Below, one piece after another: positions 17,495-25,709 of a DNA stretch of 51,611 bases (position 1 is the stretch's first letter; each line of letters starts with the position of its first letter). Source of the stretch: Mesorhizobium xinjiangense (GTDB lineage Bacteria; Pseudomonadota; Alphaproteobacteria; Rhizobiales; Rhizobiaceae); assembly GCF_009749525.1 (NCBI RefSeq), contig NZ_WOAC01000030.1, positions 1 to 51,611 of the forward strand, in the 5' to 3' direction. Below the pieces are notes generated by a model. It searched no databases. It had not been told where the DNA came from and saw only the letters and a program-made list of their open reading frames with translations. A program made the translations under genes and the position numbers.

Positions 17495-18427
17495 TCATGG
17501 CGTTCCCCCGTCGCTGGCGCTCGCCACGAAAATGCTGCCGTCCTGCGGCTCCGCACGGGCGGGGTCGCGCGCCGGAACGGCAGCGCGGCCGTCGCCTGTT
17601 TGCACCTCGGACGGCGGCGCGGCGGCAGCCCGCGTGTCGGCCGGACGCATGACGAATAGTGGTGCCTCGCGCCAATCGGGCGGCGGTGCCGGTTGCGGGG
17701 ACGGCGCATCCGATGGAGCCGCGCCGCCAAGGATCGGGGCGAGCGCGGCGACATAGGCGCGTGTCTCGGCGGGCAGTGGGCGGCCCGTCGCGCGGTGCTC
17801 GTCATAGCGACCGGGGCCGGCGTTATAGGCCGCAAGCATCGCGCCGACATTGCCGTAGCGGTCGAACATCTCGCGCAGATAGGCCGTGCCTGCGAGGATG
17901 TTGTCGCGCGGGTCGTAGGGATCGCGGCCGAGGCCATGGCGGACGCGCAGGCCCGCCCATGTGTCGGGCATCACCTGCATCAATCCCATCGCCCCGGCCG
18001 ACGAAATCGCGCGCACGTCGCCCGCGCTCTCGGCGCGCAGCACCGCGACGATCCAATGCTCGGGGATGCCGAACCGCTGCGACGCCTCGGCGATGTGCGC
18101 CGCATAAGGATGGGCGGCGACCGGGCGCTCGACCGACGCGGATTGCGCGACAGCGACGCCCGATCCGATGCAGACGGAAAGCGCCCCCGCCAGCAGCAGG
18201 ACGGCATAATGCCATGCCGGCCTGTCTCCGCTTCGCCGCCAGTCTGCCAGCGTGCTCGCTGCGGTCAAGGGCAAGGCGCAAGCGCCGGCCGATGGCCGCC
18301 CCTGACCTTCGCTGCGCGCGCCGGCCGTCTGGTCGCCGAGCGGGACGAAGGGATGAGACGGCTTTTCCGCGAACAAAGGGATGCCGGTCTTTGACCGGAT
18401 GGCGGGCCGGACTCGCGCGACCGTCAT
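17495..18427 (-). CDS. Lytic transglycosylase (VirB1/TrbN-like)
   Basis: Peptidoglycan-cleaving enzyme, 310 residues. A membrane/signal segment (about 72-95) precedes an SLT domain (about 105-225) with catalytic Glu133 (VLRAESAGDVRAISSAGAMGLMQVMP) and the AAYNAGPGRYDEH motif. A Pro/Ala-rich tail follows. The long N-terminus (about 70 residues) before the hydrophobic segment is atypical, but the ATG at 18427 overlaps the DUF736 stop (ATGA), which supports it. It opens the cell wall for the conjugation apparatus. Confidence 0.9.
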   Translation of the reverse strand: MTVARVRPAIRSKTGIPLFAEKPSHPFVPLGDQTAGARSEGQGRPSAGACALPLTAASTLADWRRSGDRPAWHYAVLLLAGALSVCIGSGVAVAQSASVERPVAAHPYAAHIAEASQRFGIPEHWIVAVLRAESAGDVRAISSAGAMGLMQVMPDTWAGLRVRHGLGRDPYDPRDNILAGTAYLREMFDRYGNVGAMLAAYNAGPGRYDEHRATGRPLPAETRAYVAALAPILGGAAPSDAPSPQPAPPPDWREAPLFVMRPADTRAAAAPPSEVQTGDGRAAVPARDPARAEPQDGSIFVASASDGGTP

Positions 18428-18759
18428 TCCTCATCCTCGATCTTCCGGGCGTGCTTCCAACGCAGGGTCCAGACCGAAGGATCGTCGTTGGACTGGAACA
18501 GTTTGGCGCGGATCGGGGACGGGAAGATTGGCCCCTCCAATCGCATCGACAGGAACTCGCCAGCGTTCTCGCTGGAGTCTTTCCATGCGGGGCCGGCGTC
18601 CGGGCCGTCCTCGCTATCGAGGTGCACGCGATAGTCGGGCGCGTTCTTCATGTCGCTCGGCTTGGCCGGGACGATGAACAGCTTTTCGTGGAGGCCGAAC
18701 GAATGAAGCTCCCCCGCATAGCCGGTTTCGGTGCGGGTGAAGGTGCCTATCTCTGCCAT
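18424..18759 (-). CDS. DUF736 family protein
   Basis: Protein of 111 residues: MAEIGTFTRTETGYAGELHSFGLHEKLFIVPAKPSDMKNAPDYRVHL is the DUF736 signature. Function is unknown; the family is almost restricted to conjugative elements between traF and the relaxase, as here. The start at 18759 follows AGGAGA. The stop overlaps the transglycosylase start. Confidence 0.92.
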   Translation of the reverse strand: MAEIGTFTRTETGYAGELHSFGLHEKLFIVPAKPSDMKNAPDYRVHLDSEDGPDAGPAWKDSSENAGEFLSMRLEGPIFPSPIRAKLFQSNDDPSVWTLRWKHARKIEDEE

Positions 18760-18794
18760 GGGAAATCTCCTGCGTTTGGTTTTCGGGGGTGGTT

Positions 18795-19340
18795 TCAGTG
18801 CGTCGGCGCGCGCCACTCGTAGCGGCCGACGCCTTCCTCATCGGTCCAGAGCGGGACCGCTCGGCCGATGACGGAAGCTGCGGGGATGGGTCCGAAGTAG
18901 CGGCCGTCGAGGCTGTCGCGGACCTCCCAATTCATGAGGAAAAGCTGGCCGTCGCCGATGACGCGGCAGCCCTGCCAGATGGGCAAATCGCGGCCGAGGC
19001 TGTCGCGCTCCAGCGCCTCGCCCATCTCGATCCCGTCAACCGTGATCGTGCGGCCGGCGCGGCAAACGCGCTGTCCGGGCAGGCCCAAGACGCGCTTCAA
19101 CAGCGGGACGCCTCGCGCGATATAGCCGCGCTCGACCATGAAGCCGACGAGCGGTTCGGGCGGCATGATGGCGACCAGCTCGGGCACGTCGATCCGGTCG
19201 GCCGGCTCGACGGTGTAGAAGCCGACTGGCGCGCTGGCGGTGGCGTTCCATATGAGTTTCGTCGGCGTCTCGACCGCGCTTGCAGCAGCGATGCCGATGA
19301 CGGCGAGCGCCGTCACCGTGAGGGTGCGGCGGCGCGTCAT
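18795..19340 (-). CDS. traF: TraF, S26-family conjugal peptidase
   Basis: Signal-peptidase-like protein of 181 residues with an N-terminal membrane anchor (residues 6-22), nucleophile Ser36 (SAPVGFY) and general-base Lys82 (GVPLLKRVLGLPGQ). In RP4, TraF processes the TrbC pilin, and a matching trbC lies at 4785. The ATG at 19340 overlaps the DUF2840 stop (ATGA), fixing the start over an in-frame ATG 27 bp upstream. Confidence 0.93.
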   Translation of the reverse strand: MTRRRTLTVTALAVIGIAAASAVETPTKLIWNATASAPVGFYTVEPADRIDVPELVAIMPPEPLVGFMVERGYIARGVPLLKRVLGLPGQRVCRAGRTITVDGIEMGEALERDSLGRDLPIWQGCRVIGDGQLFLMNWEVRDSLDGRYFGPIPAASVIGRAVPLWTDEEGVGRYEWRAPTH

Positions 19341-19855
19341 GGGTCGATCCTTCGGCGATGAAGCCAAGCGGCATGTCGCTCGGGGGTGTAGGCGTGCGGC
19401 TCCAGATTGGCGGTCAAACGGTTATGGACGTGCCGCCAATGCTCCGGCGAGGCGTCGGCCGGATCGAGGCCGAGCGCATCCACGGCGTCGATAGCGACAA
19501 GCGCGCGCTGCACCTTGGGCCAGCTATCGAGGCGCAACAGGATTTCGCCGCCGGGGCGCACGAACGGCAATGTCTGGAACGGCTCGCCGCGACCGATGGC
19601 CCGCATGATGTCGATGCGCGAAACGACAGTGCCGTGCTCGCCCTTCGCCCATCGCACGAAGGCAAAGACGCTGCCCGGCGCGAAGCCGACGACACTCCGG
19701 CGACGGTCGATGATCTGCTCGTAGCTCTTGCGGCCGAAGCGTATCCAGTGCTCGACCTTGCGTTTCTCGAAGGTCAGCTCGACCAGTGTTGTGAAAGGCG
19801 CAGGCCCGTCCGGCAGCGGACGGCCGTGCGCGCTGCGGTGGGCGCGACGGGTCAT
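19337..19855 (-). CDS. DUF2840 domain protein
   Basis: Protein of 172 residues (MTRRAHRSAHGRPLPDG; core TLVELTFEKRKVEHWIRFGRKSYEQIIDRRRSVVGFAPGSVFAFVRW) characteristic of DUF2840 proteins located just before traF in alphaproteobacterial ICEs. Function unknown. It begins 58 bp after repA; in several related elements a parA gene lies at this point, but none is present here. Confidence 0.9.
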   Translation of the reverse strand: MTRRAHRSAHGRPLPDGPAPFTTLVELTFEKRKVEHWIRFGRKSYEQIIDRRRSVVGFAPGSVFAFVRWAKGEHGTVVSRIDIMRAIGRGEPFQTLPFVRPGGEILLRLDSWPKVQRALVAIDAVDALGLDPADASPEHWRHVHNRLTANLEPHAYTPERHAAWLHRRRIDP

Positions 19856-19913
19856 TGTTCGTCTCCGGTGATGTGCTGGGGGCTGCGCAGGCGCAGCGCG
19901 TCGGGCGCGGCCG

Positions 19914-20990
19914 TCATGGCTCGCCCCTTCGGGCAGAACCGGCACCACGCTTCGCCTGCGCGCGCGTCAAAGAAAAAGAGTTAGATTCTCTGTTAGATAA
20001 GTTAGCGGTCGGATTCCGCTTTTCAGGCCAAAGCGTTAGCTGCGGTTCGTGCGCCTGATCTGCCGATAGTGGTGCGCCCGATGTGCCGATACCCCGTGCG
20101 CCTGATCTGCCGATGGCATTAACAGGGTTATCAACAGTGCCTGTTGACAGGTTTTCGGGGCGGATGCGTAGCATCTCGCGGCCGTCTTCCCGCTCGATCT
20201 GGAGCAGGTAGCCGGGGAGTTGTTGGCGGGCCGCGATCCGGCGCAGGTCGAGCGCGAAGTCGGACGGCCGCGCGAGGCTGCCGGATTTCTGATGAAGGTG
20301 CGCGACCTCGAAAATCCAGCCGTGGCGCTGGTGGCCGGCGTGTTTTCTGGCGACGCGGTAAAGCCATCGTTCGATGCCGCCAGTCAGCCGGAAATAGGCC
20401 GGGTCGATGGTCAGGACCAGCGAACGGTCGATGACGCTGTTATAGAACCATTCGGGCAGGACGAACTCCATGCCCTCGACGCGGCCGGCGCGCGTCGTCA
20501 TTTCCTCCCACTCGTTGATCCACGAGAATTGCCGGCGACGCCAATGCGGGCCATTGCGGATGGTGGTGGCAATGACGGTCGATTGCAGCCGCGCCAGCGC
20601 GGCTTTCAGAAGCCGGTATTGGTGATTGCCGGTCGGCCGCCCGATGGCGCGCAACAGATGGTAAGGCGTAAACCGGACAAAGCGCGACGTGGTGAGGCCG
20701 TTATTCTCGGCCGCGACGATCTGCGAGGCCGCCCATATCAGCACATCGGCGTCCCATATGGTCGCCATCCCGTGCTCGGGCATCCCGAACACCTGCACCT
20801 CTATGTCGGCGGCCTTGTAGAGAATCGGCTTTGTGCGCGGGGTCTTCGCCAGCGAGAAGAATGGCCGCTCCATCAAGTCGCGCTGGTCGCGCGGCGGCGC
20901 GTCGCCCGTTGCGACCACGAAGGGGTCTAGGCGGCTGCGCTCGCTGTCCTCGGTCGGCTGCGCGGGGGCATGATCGTCCTCGCGCAGCAT
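19914..20990 (-). CDS. repA: RepA, replication initiator (RPA family)
   Basis: Protein of 358 residues with the replication-initiator-A fold pattern (ERPFFSLAKTPRTKPILYKAADIEVQVFGMPEHGMATIWDADVLIWAASQ; DRSLVLTIDPAYFRLTGGIERWLYRVARKHAG). It presumably allows limited autonomous replication after excision. The 3' part of the gene encodes IGxSGA-type repeats and contains an iteron-like DNA array with a DnaA-box-like site. It follows the AlpA-like gene with no gap and precedes DUF2840. Confidence 0.92.
   Translation of the reverse strand: MLREDDHAPAQPTEDSERSRLDPFVVATGDAPPRDQRDLMERPFFSLAKTPRTKPILYKAADIEVQVFGMPEHGMATIWDADVLIWAASQIVAAENNGLTTSRFVRFTPYHLLRAIGRPTGNHQYRLLKAALARLQSTVIATTIRNGPHWRRRQFSWINEWEEMTTRAGRVEGMEFVLPEWFYNSVIDRSLVLTIDPAYFRLTGGIERWLYRVARKHAGHQRHGWIFEVAHLHQKSGSLARPSDFALDLRRIAARQQLPGYLLQIEREDGREMLRIRPENLSTGTVDNPVNAIGRSGARGIGTSGAPLSADQAHEPQLTLWPEKRNPTANLSNRESNSFSLTRAQAKRGAGSARRGEP
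20049..20147. repeat. Iteron-like array and putative origin inside repA
   Basis: Three 20-bp direct repeats (consensus GTGCGCCTGATCTGCCGATA) lie at 20049-20068, 20072-20091 and 20096-20115, spaced 23 and 24 bp. Next to them are TTATCAACA (20129-20137, one mismatch to the DnaA box TTATCCACA) and a perfect palindrome TCAACAG-TGC-CTGTTGA (20131-20147). The first and third repeats share 19 identical bases although they are read in different frames of repA, which argues for selection on the DNA. This looks like an iteron origin. Confidence 0.6.
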
Positions 20991-21260
20991 CTAGCACTCG
21001 TCCCGTTCTTCGGGCGTGAGCGGACGCGCGGGAAAGACCGTGCCGGCGGTCTTGTCGCGGGTGGATTTGCGCTCGCCCGCCGCGCTCCAGTCTTCCAGAT
21101 CGCGGACGGTGTAGAGGACGCGACCGCCGACTTTGCGATAGGTCGGCCCGGTGCCATAGGTGCGATGCTTCTCAAGGGTGCGGATGGATATGCCGAGGAA
21201 GCGCGCGGCTTCCTTGGTGCGCAACAGGCGCGGCGGCAGGCCCGCAAGTGGGTTGGGCAT
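20991..21260 (-). CDS. AlpA/RdfS-like small winged-helix protein
   Basis: Protein of 89 residues with an excisionase-type HTH (LLRTKEAARFLGISIRTLEKHRTYGTGPTYRKVGGRVLYTVRDLEDW, residues 12-58). In ICEMlSym(R7A) a protein of similar size and fold, RdfS, is the excisionase switched on by FseA; here an FseA-like gene lies 0.8 kb away. It could therefore be the recombination directionality factor, or a transcriptional activator of the repA-tra operon that it heads. The stop lies directly before the repA start. Confidence 0.82.
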   Translation of the reverse strand: MPNPLAGLPPRLLRTKEAARFLGISIRTLEKHRTYGTGPTYRKVGGRVLYTVRDLEDWSAAGERKSTRDKTAGTVFPARPLTPEERDEC

Positions 21261-21722
21261 GGATCACCTCCAGTCGGGATTGGGCTGCCGGGGACGGCAG
21301 CGGACTGTGGCGAACGATGGCGAGGGATCGGCGGCGCGTAGCGTGCCGCATTTGCGCCTATGCGCTGGCGGCACCCCCCTTCGGGGCGGTGCGTTGCTAA
21401 TAGTTGAGGGATTTCAGCGGCTCGCTGCCTGCTGCGCCGAATAGGCGAAGACATTCACGGCCGGTTCGGATAGAAACGTAGACGGAGCAGACGCGCTGCT
21501 CTGGGGCGTAGTAACCCCTGACTAGCGGTTGGTGCCGGCCGTGACGGCACCACCATCCTCGAACCTTATGGTCGGGGAGCTCATGGCGTATGTCCAGGGC
21601 TTCTCGCCTAAAGGTCATGGGGCCGTCTAGTCACGGTTACTAACTCCCCGATCACCAGGTAGAGGGGCCAATTGCGGGGGCGCACCGCAAGCAAGGCTCT
21701 CTGGAACCTAGGGGGAATGGCT
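21261..21722. promoter_or_regulatory. Divergent control region between rdfS-like and qseM-like genes
   Basis: 462 bp without a convincing gene. It must hold the promoters of the minus-strand rdfS-repA-tra unit and the plus-strand DUF2285 gene. Visible dyads include GTGCCG-GCCGTGA-CGGCAC (21531-21549). A 73-codon minus-strand frame (21397-21618) has no recognisable family. In the Mesorhizobium system FseA acts at the rdfS promoter; the corresponding target here would be in this stretch. Confidence 0.4.
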
Positions 21723-22010
21723 ATGCGGGTTCCCGTCGAACTCGATCCCGATGTAGATGACGAAGCGCCGACCGGCGACACCATAACCGTCTATGACGAA
21801 CGGCATTACGTCACCTATCTGCGTTTGCTGGATGCGAAGGCCGAGGGCGCGGACTGGAAGGAAGTCGCGCAGATCGTGTTGCACCGTGATCCGGTCGCCG
21901 ATGAACTTCGCACCCGCCGTTGCTGGCAAAGCCATCTCGAACGCGCACAATGGCTGTCGCGTGGGGGCTATCGGAAGATTCTGGAGCAGGCGTCAGCCAA
22001 CAAGGAGTGA
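21723..22010 (+). CDS. DUF2285 protein, QseM-like candidate antiactivator
   Basis: Protein of 95 residues from the ATG at 21723 (behind AGGGGGA; upstream in-frame ATGs at 21672 and 21717 are less well placed). The core ITVYDERHYVTYLRLLDAKAEGADWKEVAQIVLHRDPVADELRTRRCWQSHLERAQWLSRGGYRKIL is a stand-alone DUF2285 helix-turn-helix. Short DUF2285 proteins such as QseM of ICEMlSym(R7A) bind and inhibit the DUF2285 activator FseA. Convergence with the fseA-like gene and the same fold suggest this role; it could instead be a DNA-binding regulator. Confidence 0.72.
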   Translation: MRVPVELDPDVDDEAPTGDTITVYDERHYVTYLRLLDAKAEGADWKEVAQIVLHRDPVADELRTRRCWQSHLERAQWLSRGGYRKILEQASANKE

Positions 22011-22027
22011 GGGTCACGCTAGCACGG

Positions 22028-22811
22028 TTAACGTTTGCTGGGTTTGATCGGATAATGGAGCAGTAGGCGATAGCCCCCGCGCATCATTTTGATGCCGTGC
22101 GCGACCAGGCGGCGCGCTTTGTTCTTGCGCGGATCGTTCTCAAAGTCTTCCTTGGTGCCGCGAAAGGCAAGCAAGACTTCGGCGATGGTGCGATAGCTCT
22201 CGCCATGCAGCCGAGCGTCGAGCGCGCGCAGGGATAGGATATGCCATTGCCGGAGTTGGGCGGGGACCGCTCGAAAATCGGAACCGGGTGCGCGGCCGTT
22301 GAGGGATCGCCAGAAGCGGCGCGCCGCGTGCGTGCGCAGCTCCAGAAATGAATCCATGGGCAGCGTCACGGCATAGAAAGCGTCGGCATCCGGCGCAGCC
22401 TCGGGCAGCCAGAATTGGTGCGCGACGCCATCCACCTGCCAGATGCCGTGCCAGCCATCGTCGGCGCGGCGCAGGTCAAGGCCGTCGAGATGCGCCAGCG
22501 TCAATATTGGTTCGGTGTCGTCGTCCTTGTGATCGACGGGCGACAACATCACGGCTTGCGGTTGAAGGCGCGGACTCCAGATCGGCGATTGCTGGTCATG
22601 CGGCGCTTCGGGGTCGCACGGGAAATCGCAAACCCCAGCGATGCGCGAACGCTTCAAGGTCGCGGGTGGCCGTCCCTTCGGTCAATGCGACGGTCTGGCA
22701 GTCCTGACGATATTCGTCGTTGCGGCGCAAATATTCCCAAGCGAAACCAGCGGCAGGGATGTGCTTTGTGTGCCCGTATGCCGCCGGTGATCGCCAATCG
22801 ATGCTGAGCAT
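22028..22811 (-). CDS. fseA: FseA-like DUF6499-DUF2285 activator made by +1 frameshifting
   Basis: Two overlapping frames. Frame one (ATG 22811, behind GGAGGTGA) encodes MLSIDWRSPAAY...FAWEYLRRNDEYRQDC...FAHRWGLRF, a DUF6499 domain, and would end after 71 codons at 22596. The second frame encodes PCDPEAPHDQQSPIW... and a DUF2285 domain (WHILSLRALDARLHGESYRTIAEVLL...MMRGGYRLLL) to 22028. Slippage of tRNA-Phe from UUU (22625-22623) to UUC joins them into about 260 residues, skipping base 22622. The LRF-P junction and UUU-C site match the mechanism shown for FseA of ICEMlSym(R7A). A simple disabling mutation cannot be excluded. Confidence 0.75.
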
Positions 22812-22885
22812 GGCGTCACCTCCCCAAGCCGGGATGCTGGGCAGCGCCCGGCAAGAAGAGGTTCAATCATCACTGGAAATATAGA

Positions 22886-22915
22886 AGCCGCTCAAAGCAG
22901 ATACCTTGAGCGGCT
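22886..22915 (-). terminator. Stem-loop terminator after ardA
   Basis: Perfect 10-bp inverted repeat AGCCGCTCAA / TTGAGCGGCT with a 10-nt loop, followed on the minus strand by TCTATATTT. It lies between the ardA stop (23003) and the fseA-like start (22811), so it probably ends ardA transcription and insulates the activator. It could also be an operator. Confidence 0.5.
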
Positions 22916-23002
22916 AACCCGATCATTTTAGGTATTTGGGCTTGGCGACAGCCGGTGATTCCGCGACGCGTGCCCGTATGAGCACGAACAGGCAGTCATG
23001 TT

Positions 23003-23530
23003 TCACCTGTTGGAAAACACATGCACCTCACCGTCCGCAGTTTCGATGGTGAACAGGTCGCCGCCAATCTCAGCGTCGCGCGCCATCGCCTGCCAATCGA
23101 CATAGTAGCGTAGTGCCTCGGGGATCGTGACGCTCTCGGTGATCAATTCCTCCATGTAGTCGGCGAGGCTGGCGAACTGACCATGATAGCAATCCTGCAA
23201 GGCGGTTTCGGCTTGGTCCATGTCGCCGCTGAACTGCTCCAACAGGCCCGCGCCTAGTGCGCCGTGTTCTGCGATGAAGGCGGCCATCCGCGCCACGCTG
23301 TCGATGCCCGCATATTCGGAGATGCTGACGCCCTCGAAGCCCTCATAGTCATGAATGGCGTACTCCTCCGCTTCCTCGACCGGAGAACGGGCAAGCATCG
23401 CGGCAATCTCGTCCCTGATCTGGTCCGCGTCCTGATCCGCGTCGATCCAAGCTCCATGCAGAAAACCGTTATTGTAAGCTGCAAGGCAGGCGACATAAAT
23501 GCGGGGGCTGCTGTCGGATACGTTGGTCAT
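23003..23530 (-). CDS. ardA: ArdA antirestriction protein
   Basis: Acidic protein of 175 residues (RIYVACLAAYNNGFLHGAWIDADQDADQIRDEIAAML; EEYAIHDYEGFEGVSISEYAGIDSVARMAAFIAEHG; C-terminal ALRYYVDWQAMARDAEIGGDLFTI), the DNA-mimic ArdA family that inhibits type I restriction enzymes in a new host. A 9-bp inverted repeat (23550-23558 / 23577-23585) lies just upstream and may regulate early expression. It marks the right edge of recognisable backbone genes before the defence module. Confidence 0.92.
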   Translation of the reverse strand: MTNVSDSSPRIYVACLAAYNNGFLHGAWIDADQDADQIRDEIAAMLARSPVEEAEEYAIHDYEGFEGVSISEYAGIDSVARMAAFIAEHGALGAGLLEQFSGDMDQAETALQDCYHGQFASLADYMEELITESVTIPEALRYYVDWQAMARDAEIGGDLFTIETADGEVHVFSNR

Positions 23531-23549
23531 ATCTCTGATCCTCGGGTCT

Positions 23550-23585
23550 GAAGGTCAGCGAAGCGGAACGCCGCGCCTGACCTTC
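23550..23585 (-). promoter_or_regulatory. Inverted repeat upstream of ardA
   Basis: GAAGGTCAG / CTGACCTTC separated by 18 nt, 20-55 bp before the ardA start. It could form a leader hairpin or be part of a single-strand promoter of the kind described for plasmid-borne ardA genes. The rest of the 23531-23777 gap shows no gene. Confidence 0.35.
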
Positions 23586-23777
23586 TGGCCGTCGCCGAGA
23601 CCGGGTGTGCAAACGGAGTGAGGCTTCGCGGGGAACCGGCTGCACGGAGCGCGGCACGCACGTAGGAAGCTGGGCGGAAGCCTCTCGAAGTGCGCCGAGG
23701 GCGGAGCCCTAAGTTCTATGAAAGGGGATAATTCAGTATTACGCTCGCAGGCTCATCTGGCTTGGCTCTCGATTCAG

Positions 23778-25709
23778 TCAAGCGAGCGCATCCTGCGAGA
23801 GAATATCCGCTTCTGGAAATAGTCCGAGCCCGCGAATATGCGCAATCGCCGCTGCGGGATCAGCGACGAAAAGGATAACGACCAAGTCTTGCCGCGCGCG
23901 TGTGCAGCAAACGTAGAAAAGTCTCCGCGTCCGCTCGACGCCTGTTTCGCCACCGTCCTGCAAAGTCTTTTTGTCTCGCGCAGAAAGCTCTTTCAATCCG
24001 AGGTATTTCTCGTAGGAGAATTGAAAGTGCGTGCCTTCCTCGTCATCGAGGACGACGAGCACACGATCGAACTCGGCCCCCTTCACGCCTTGCTGCGTGG
24101 AAAAAGGCGATTCGTCGTTAACGTAAGCCTGGTATGGTCGAAGCTGCTTAGCCGGACAGGCTAGGAACGCGGCCATTGAATTGATCTCGTTTGAAAGGCC
24201 TTCCTCGCCTTCGTCTACGTTGTCATCGGCCTCGACTTCGGCCTCGTTCACAGCAACATCCTCAAGGTACGCGGACAGGCGCGGGTCGAACTCTACCAAG
24301 CGACTTTCCTTGGCAAGAGTCAGCACGTCACGAATGGTAGCCTGCGACTGAGGTCCCATCAGCTCACCGACCTGATTGCTCACCGCCTGAAGTTCATTGA
24401 GCCTCTCGGCGATGTTCACGCCTTGGAGGTTGGCCTTTTCTAGCAACGGTGAATGGAGCCGAAGCAGCCGCATCGTCTCGAAGTCTCGCCCGTCCCGAAC
24501 AGCCTCCGCAAGCGGCAGTAGAAACGACACCAACGGGCGCAGCGGCCAGGCGGACGCGTCCAGAAAGCCATTCTTGAAGGCCTCAGGCGCCTTATCGTTG
24601 AGCGCCGCATACAGATCGCCGAACCCCAATCGCTTCGCTGCCATGCGATGCACGATCACCAACATTTTAACCGGGTCGTTCTCGTCGGCGGGCTGCCACA
24701 ACTCGTCATCGTTTGCGTTCGCAATCCACGCCCGAACCTGCGCCACGCGTTCGTCGCGATGAGCATCTGTCGGCAAGACAAACAATCGCGCCGTTCCGAT
24801 CACCGGCACTTCCTGATCACCGTTTTTTTTCTTTCGGCCACCAATCTGAACCAGATCGTCACCTTCACGCCGAATGGCGTTTGCGAGATTCAATATCGAG
24901 GTGGGCGAACGGAAATTTTCCGGCTTGGGGATCGCCCGCCAATCGTCGGGTTTGGGAACTGTGCCGATGCCGGTGGGATAGATGCGCTGCATCGGATCGC
25001 CGAAGAACCCGAGGCAGAAGCGGGCCTGCTCCTGCTGCTGGACCGCCATCAACGCTTCGACAATAATGGGAAAGGTATCTTGGCTCTCATCCACGAAAAC
25101 AAACGGAAATTGTTGTGCGACGAGAGTTCGGAAAAGCGGCCGTTGAATCATCAACTGCGAAGCCATTTTGATAATGTCATCGTGGCCGAGGATACCTTTG
25201 GCGTAGTCAGTTCCTGTTCCATAAGTGAAGCTGCGAACTTGAGTGATAGCCTCACGCTGCTGCTCGTAGCGCGTTATATCGTGGGCGTTCTTGTCTCGCG
25301 TTTTCTGCTGAACGCGTGGGCCAAAATTGGCGGCATCGTGCTGTAATTCTGTGATCCGCTCGTCGATCCTGTTTGCAACCCAAGCGGCGATATCTTGTTG
25401 GAAGCCGCGTGCGATCGACCAAAGAAAACTATGAATCGTGGAGACGTGGACGAGAGGATTGTTTCCCACGTCAGCCCAAATCTCTCCGGCGGCGATCTCT
25501 GTATAGGTTATGCAGGCCACGCGCTGCCTGCGTAGTCGCAAACGCTCGCCATGGATGGCAAGGATCGAGGCGAGCCCCTTGATCAGCGAAGTGGTTTTAC
25601 CCGACCCCGCGCCGGCGACCATGTTAAAACTGGTCGGCGGCTGAGATTCCAAGCACAGCCGAAGATCTACGTCGGCCTGTGTGTCAGGCTGTTGAGCGCG
25701 GCTACTCAC
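23778..25709 (-). CDS. UvrD/PcrA-like helicase, GajB-type
   Basis: Superfamily 1 helicase of 643 residues. Motif I is MVAGAGSGKTTSL (about 30-42), motif II FVFVDESQDTFP, motif V QGVKGAEFDRVLVV and motif VI RRLFYVCCTRARQDLVVI. The start overlaps the stop of the OLD-family gene by 8 bp, the GajA-GajB (Gabija, class 2 OLD) layout. In Gabija the helicase-like partner works with the nuclease in anti-phage defence. At 643 residues it is longer than the roughly 500-residue GajB proteins I know. Its 3' end is followed by about 250 bp without genes before ardA. Confidence 0.88.
   Translation of the reverse strand: MSSRAQQPDTQADVDLRLCLESQPPTSFNMVAGAGSGKTTSLIKGLASILAIHGERLRLRRQRVACITYTEIAAGEIWADVGNNPLVHVSTIHSFLWSIARGFQQDIAAWVANRIDERITELQHDAANFGPRVQQKTRDKNAHDITRYEQQREAITQVRSFTYGTGTDYAKGILGHDDIIKMASQLMIQRPLFRTLVAQQFPFVFVDESQDTFPIIVEALMAVQQQEQARFCLGFFGDPMQRIYPTGIGTVPKPDDWRAIPKPENFRSPTSILNLANAIRREGDDLVQIGGRKKKNGDQEVPVIGTARLFVLPTDAHRDERVAQVRAWIANANDDELWQPADENDPVKMLVIVHRMAAKRLGFGDLYAALNDKAPEAFKNGFLDASAWPLRPLVSFLLPLAEAVRDGRDFETMRLLRLHSPLLEKANLQGVNIAERLNELQAVSNQVGELMGPQSQATIRDVLTLAKESRLVEFDPRLSAYLEDVAVNEAEVEADDNVDEGEEGLSNEINSMAAFLACPAKQLRPYQAYVNDESPFSTQQGVKGAEFDRVLVVLDDEEGTHFQFSYEKYLGLKELSARDKKTLQDGGETGVERTRRLFYVCCTRARQDLVVILFVADPAAAIAHIRGLGLFPEADILSQDALA

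Noticed and set aside
21397..21618. 73-codon minus-strand frame in the rdfS/qseM control region
   Set aside because: No family, no good ribosome-binding site, and it lies in the expected divergent promoter region.
22596..22811. The DUF6499 frame as an independent pseudogene
   Set aside because: Strong ribosome-binding site, intact domain and an exact UUU-C slip site at the conserved junction make programmed frameshifting more likely than decay.
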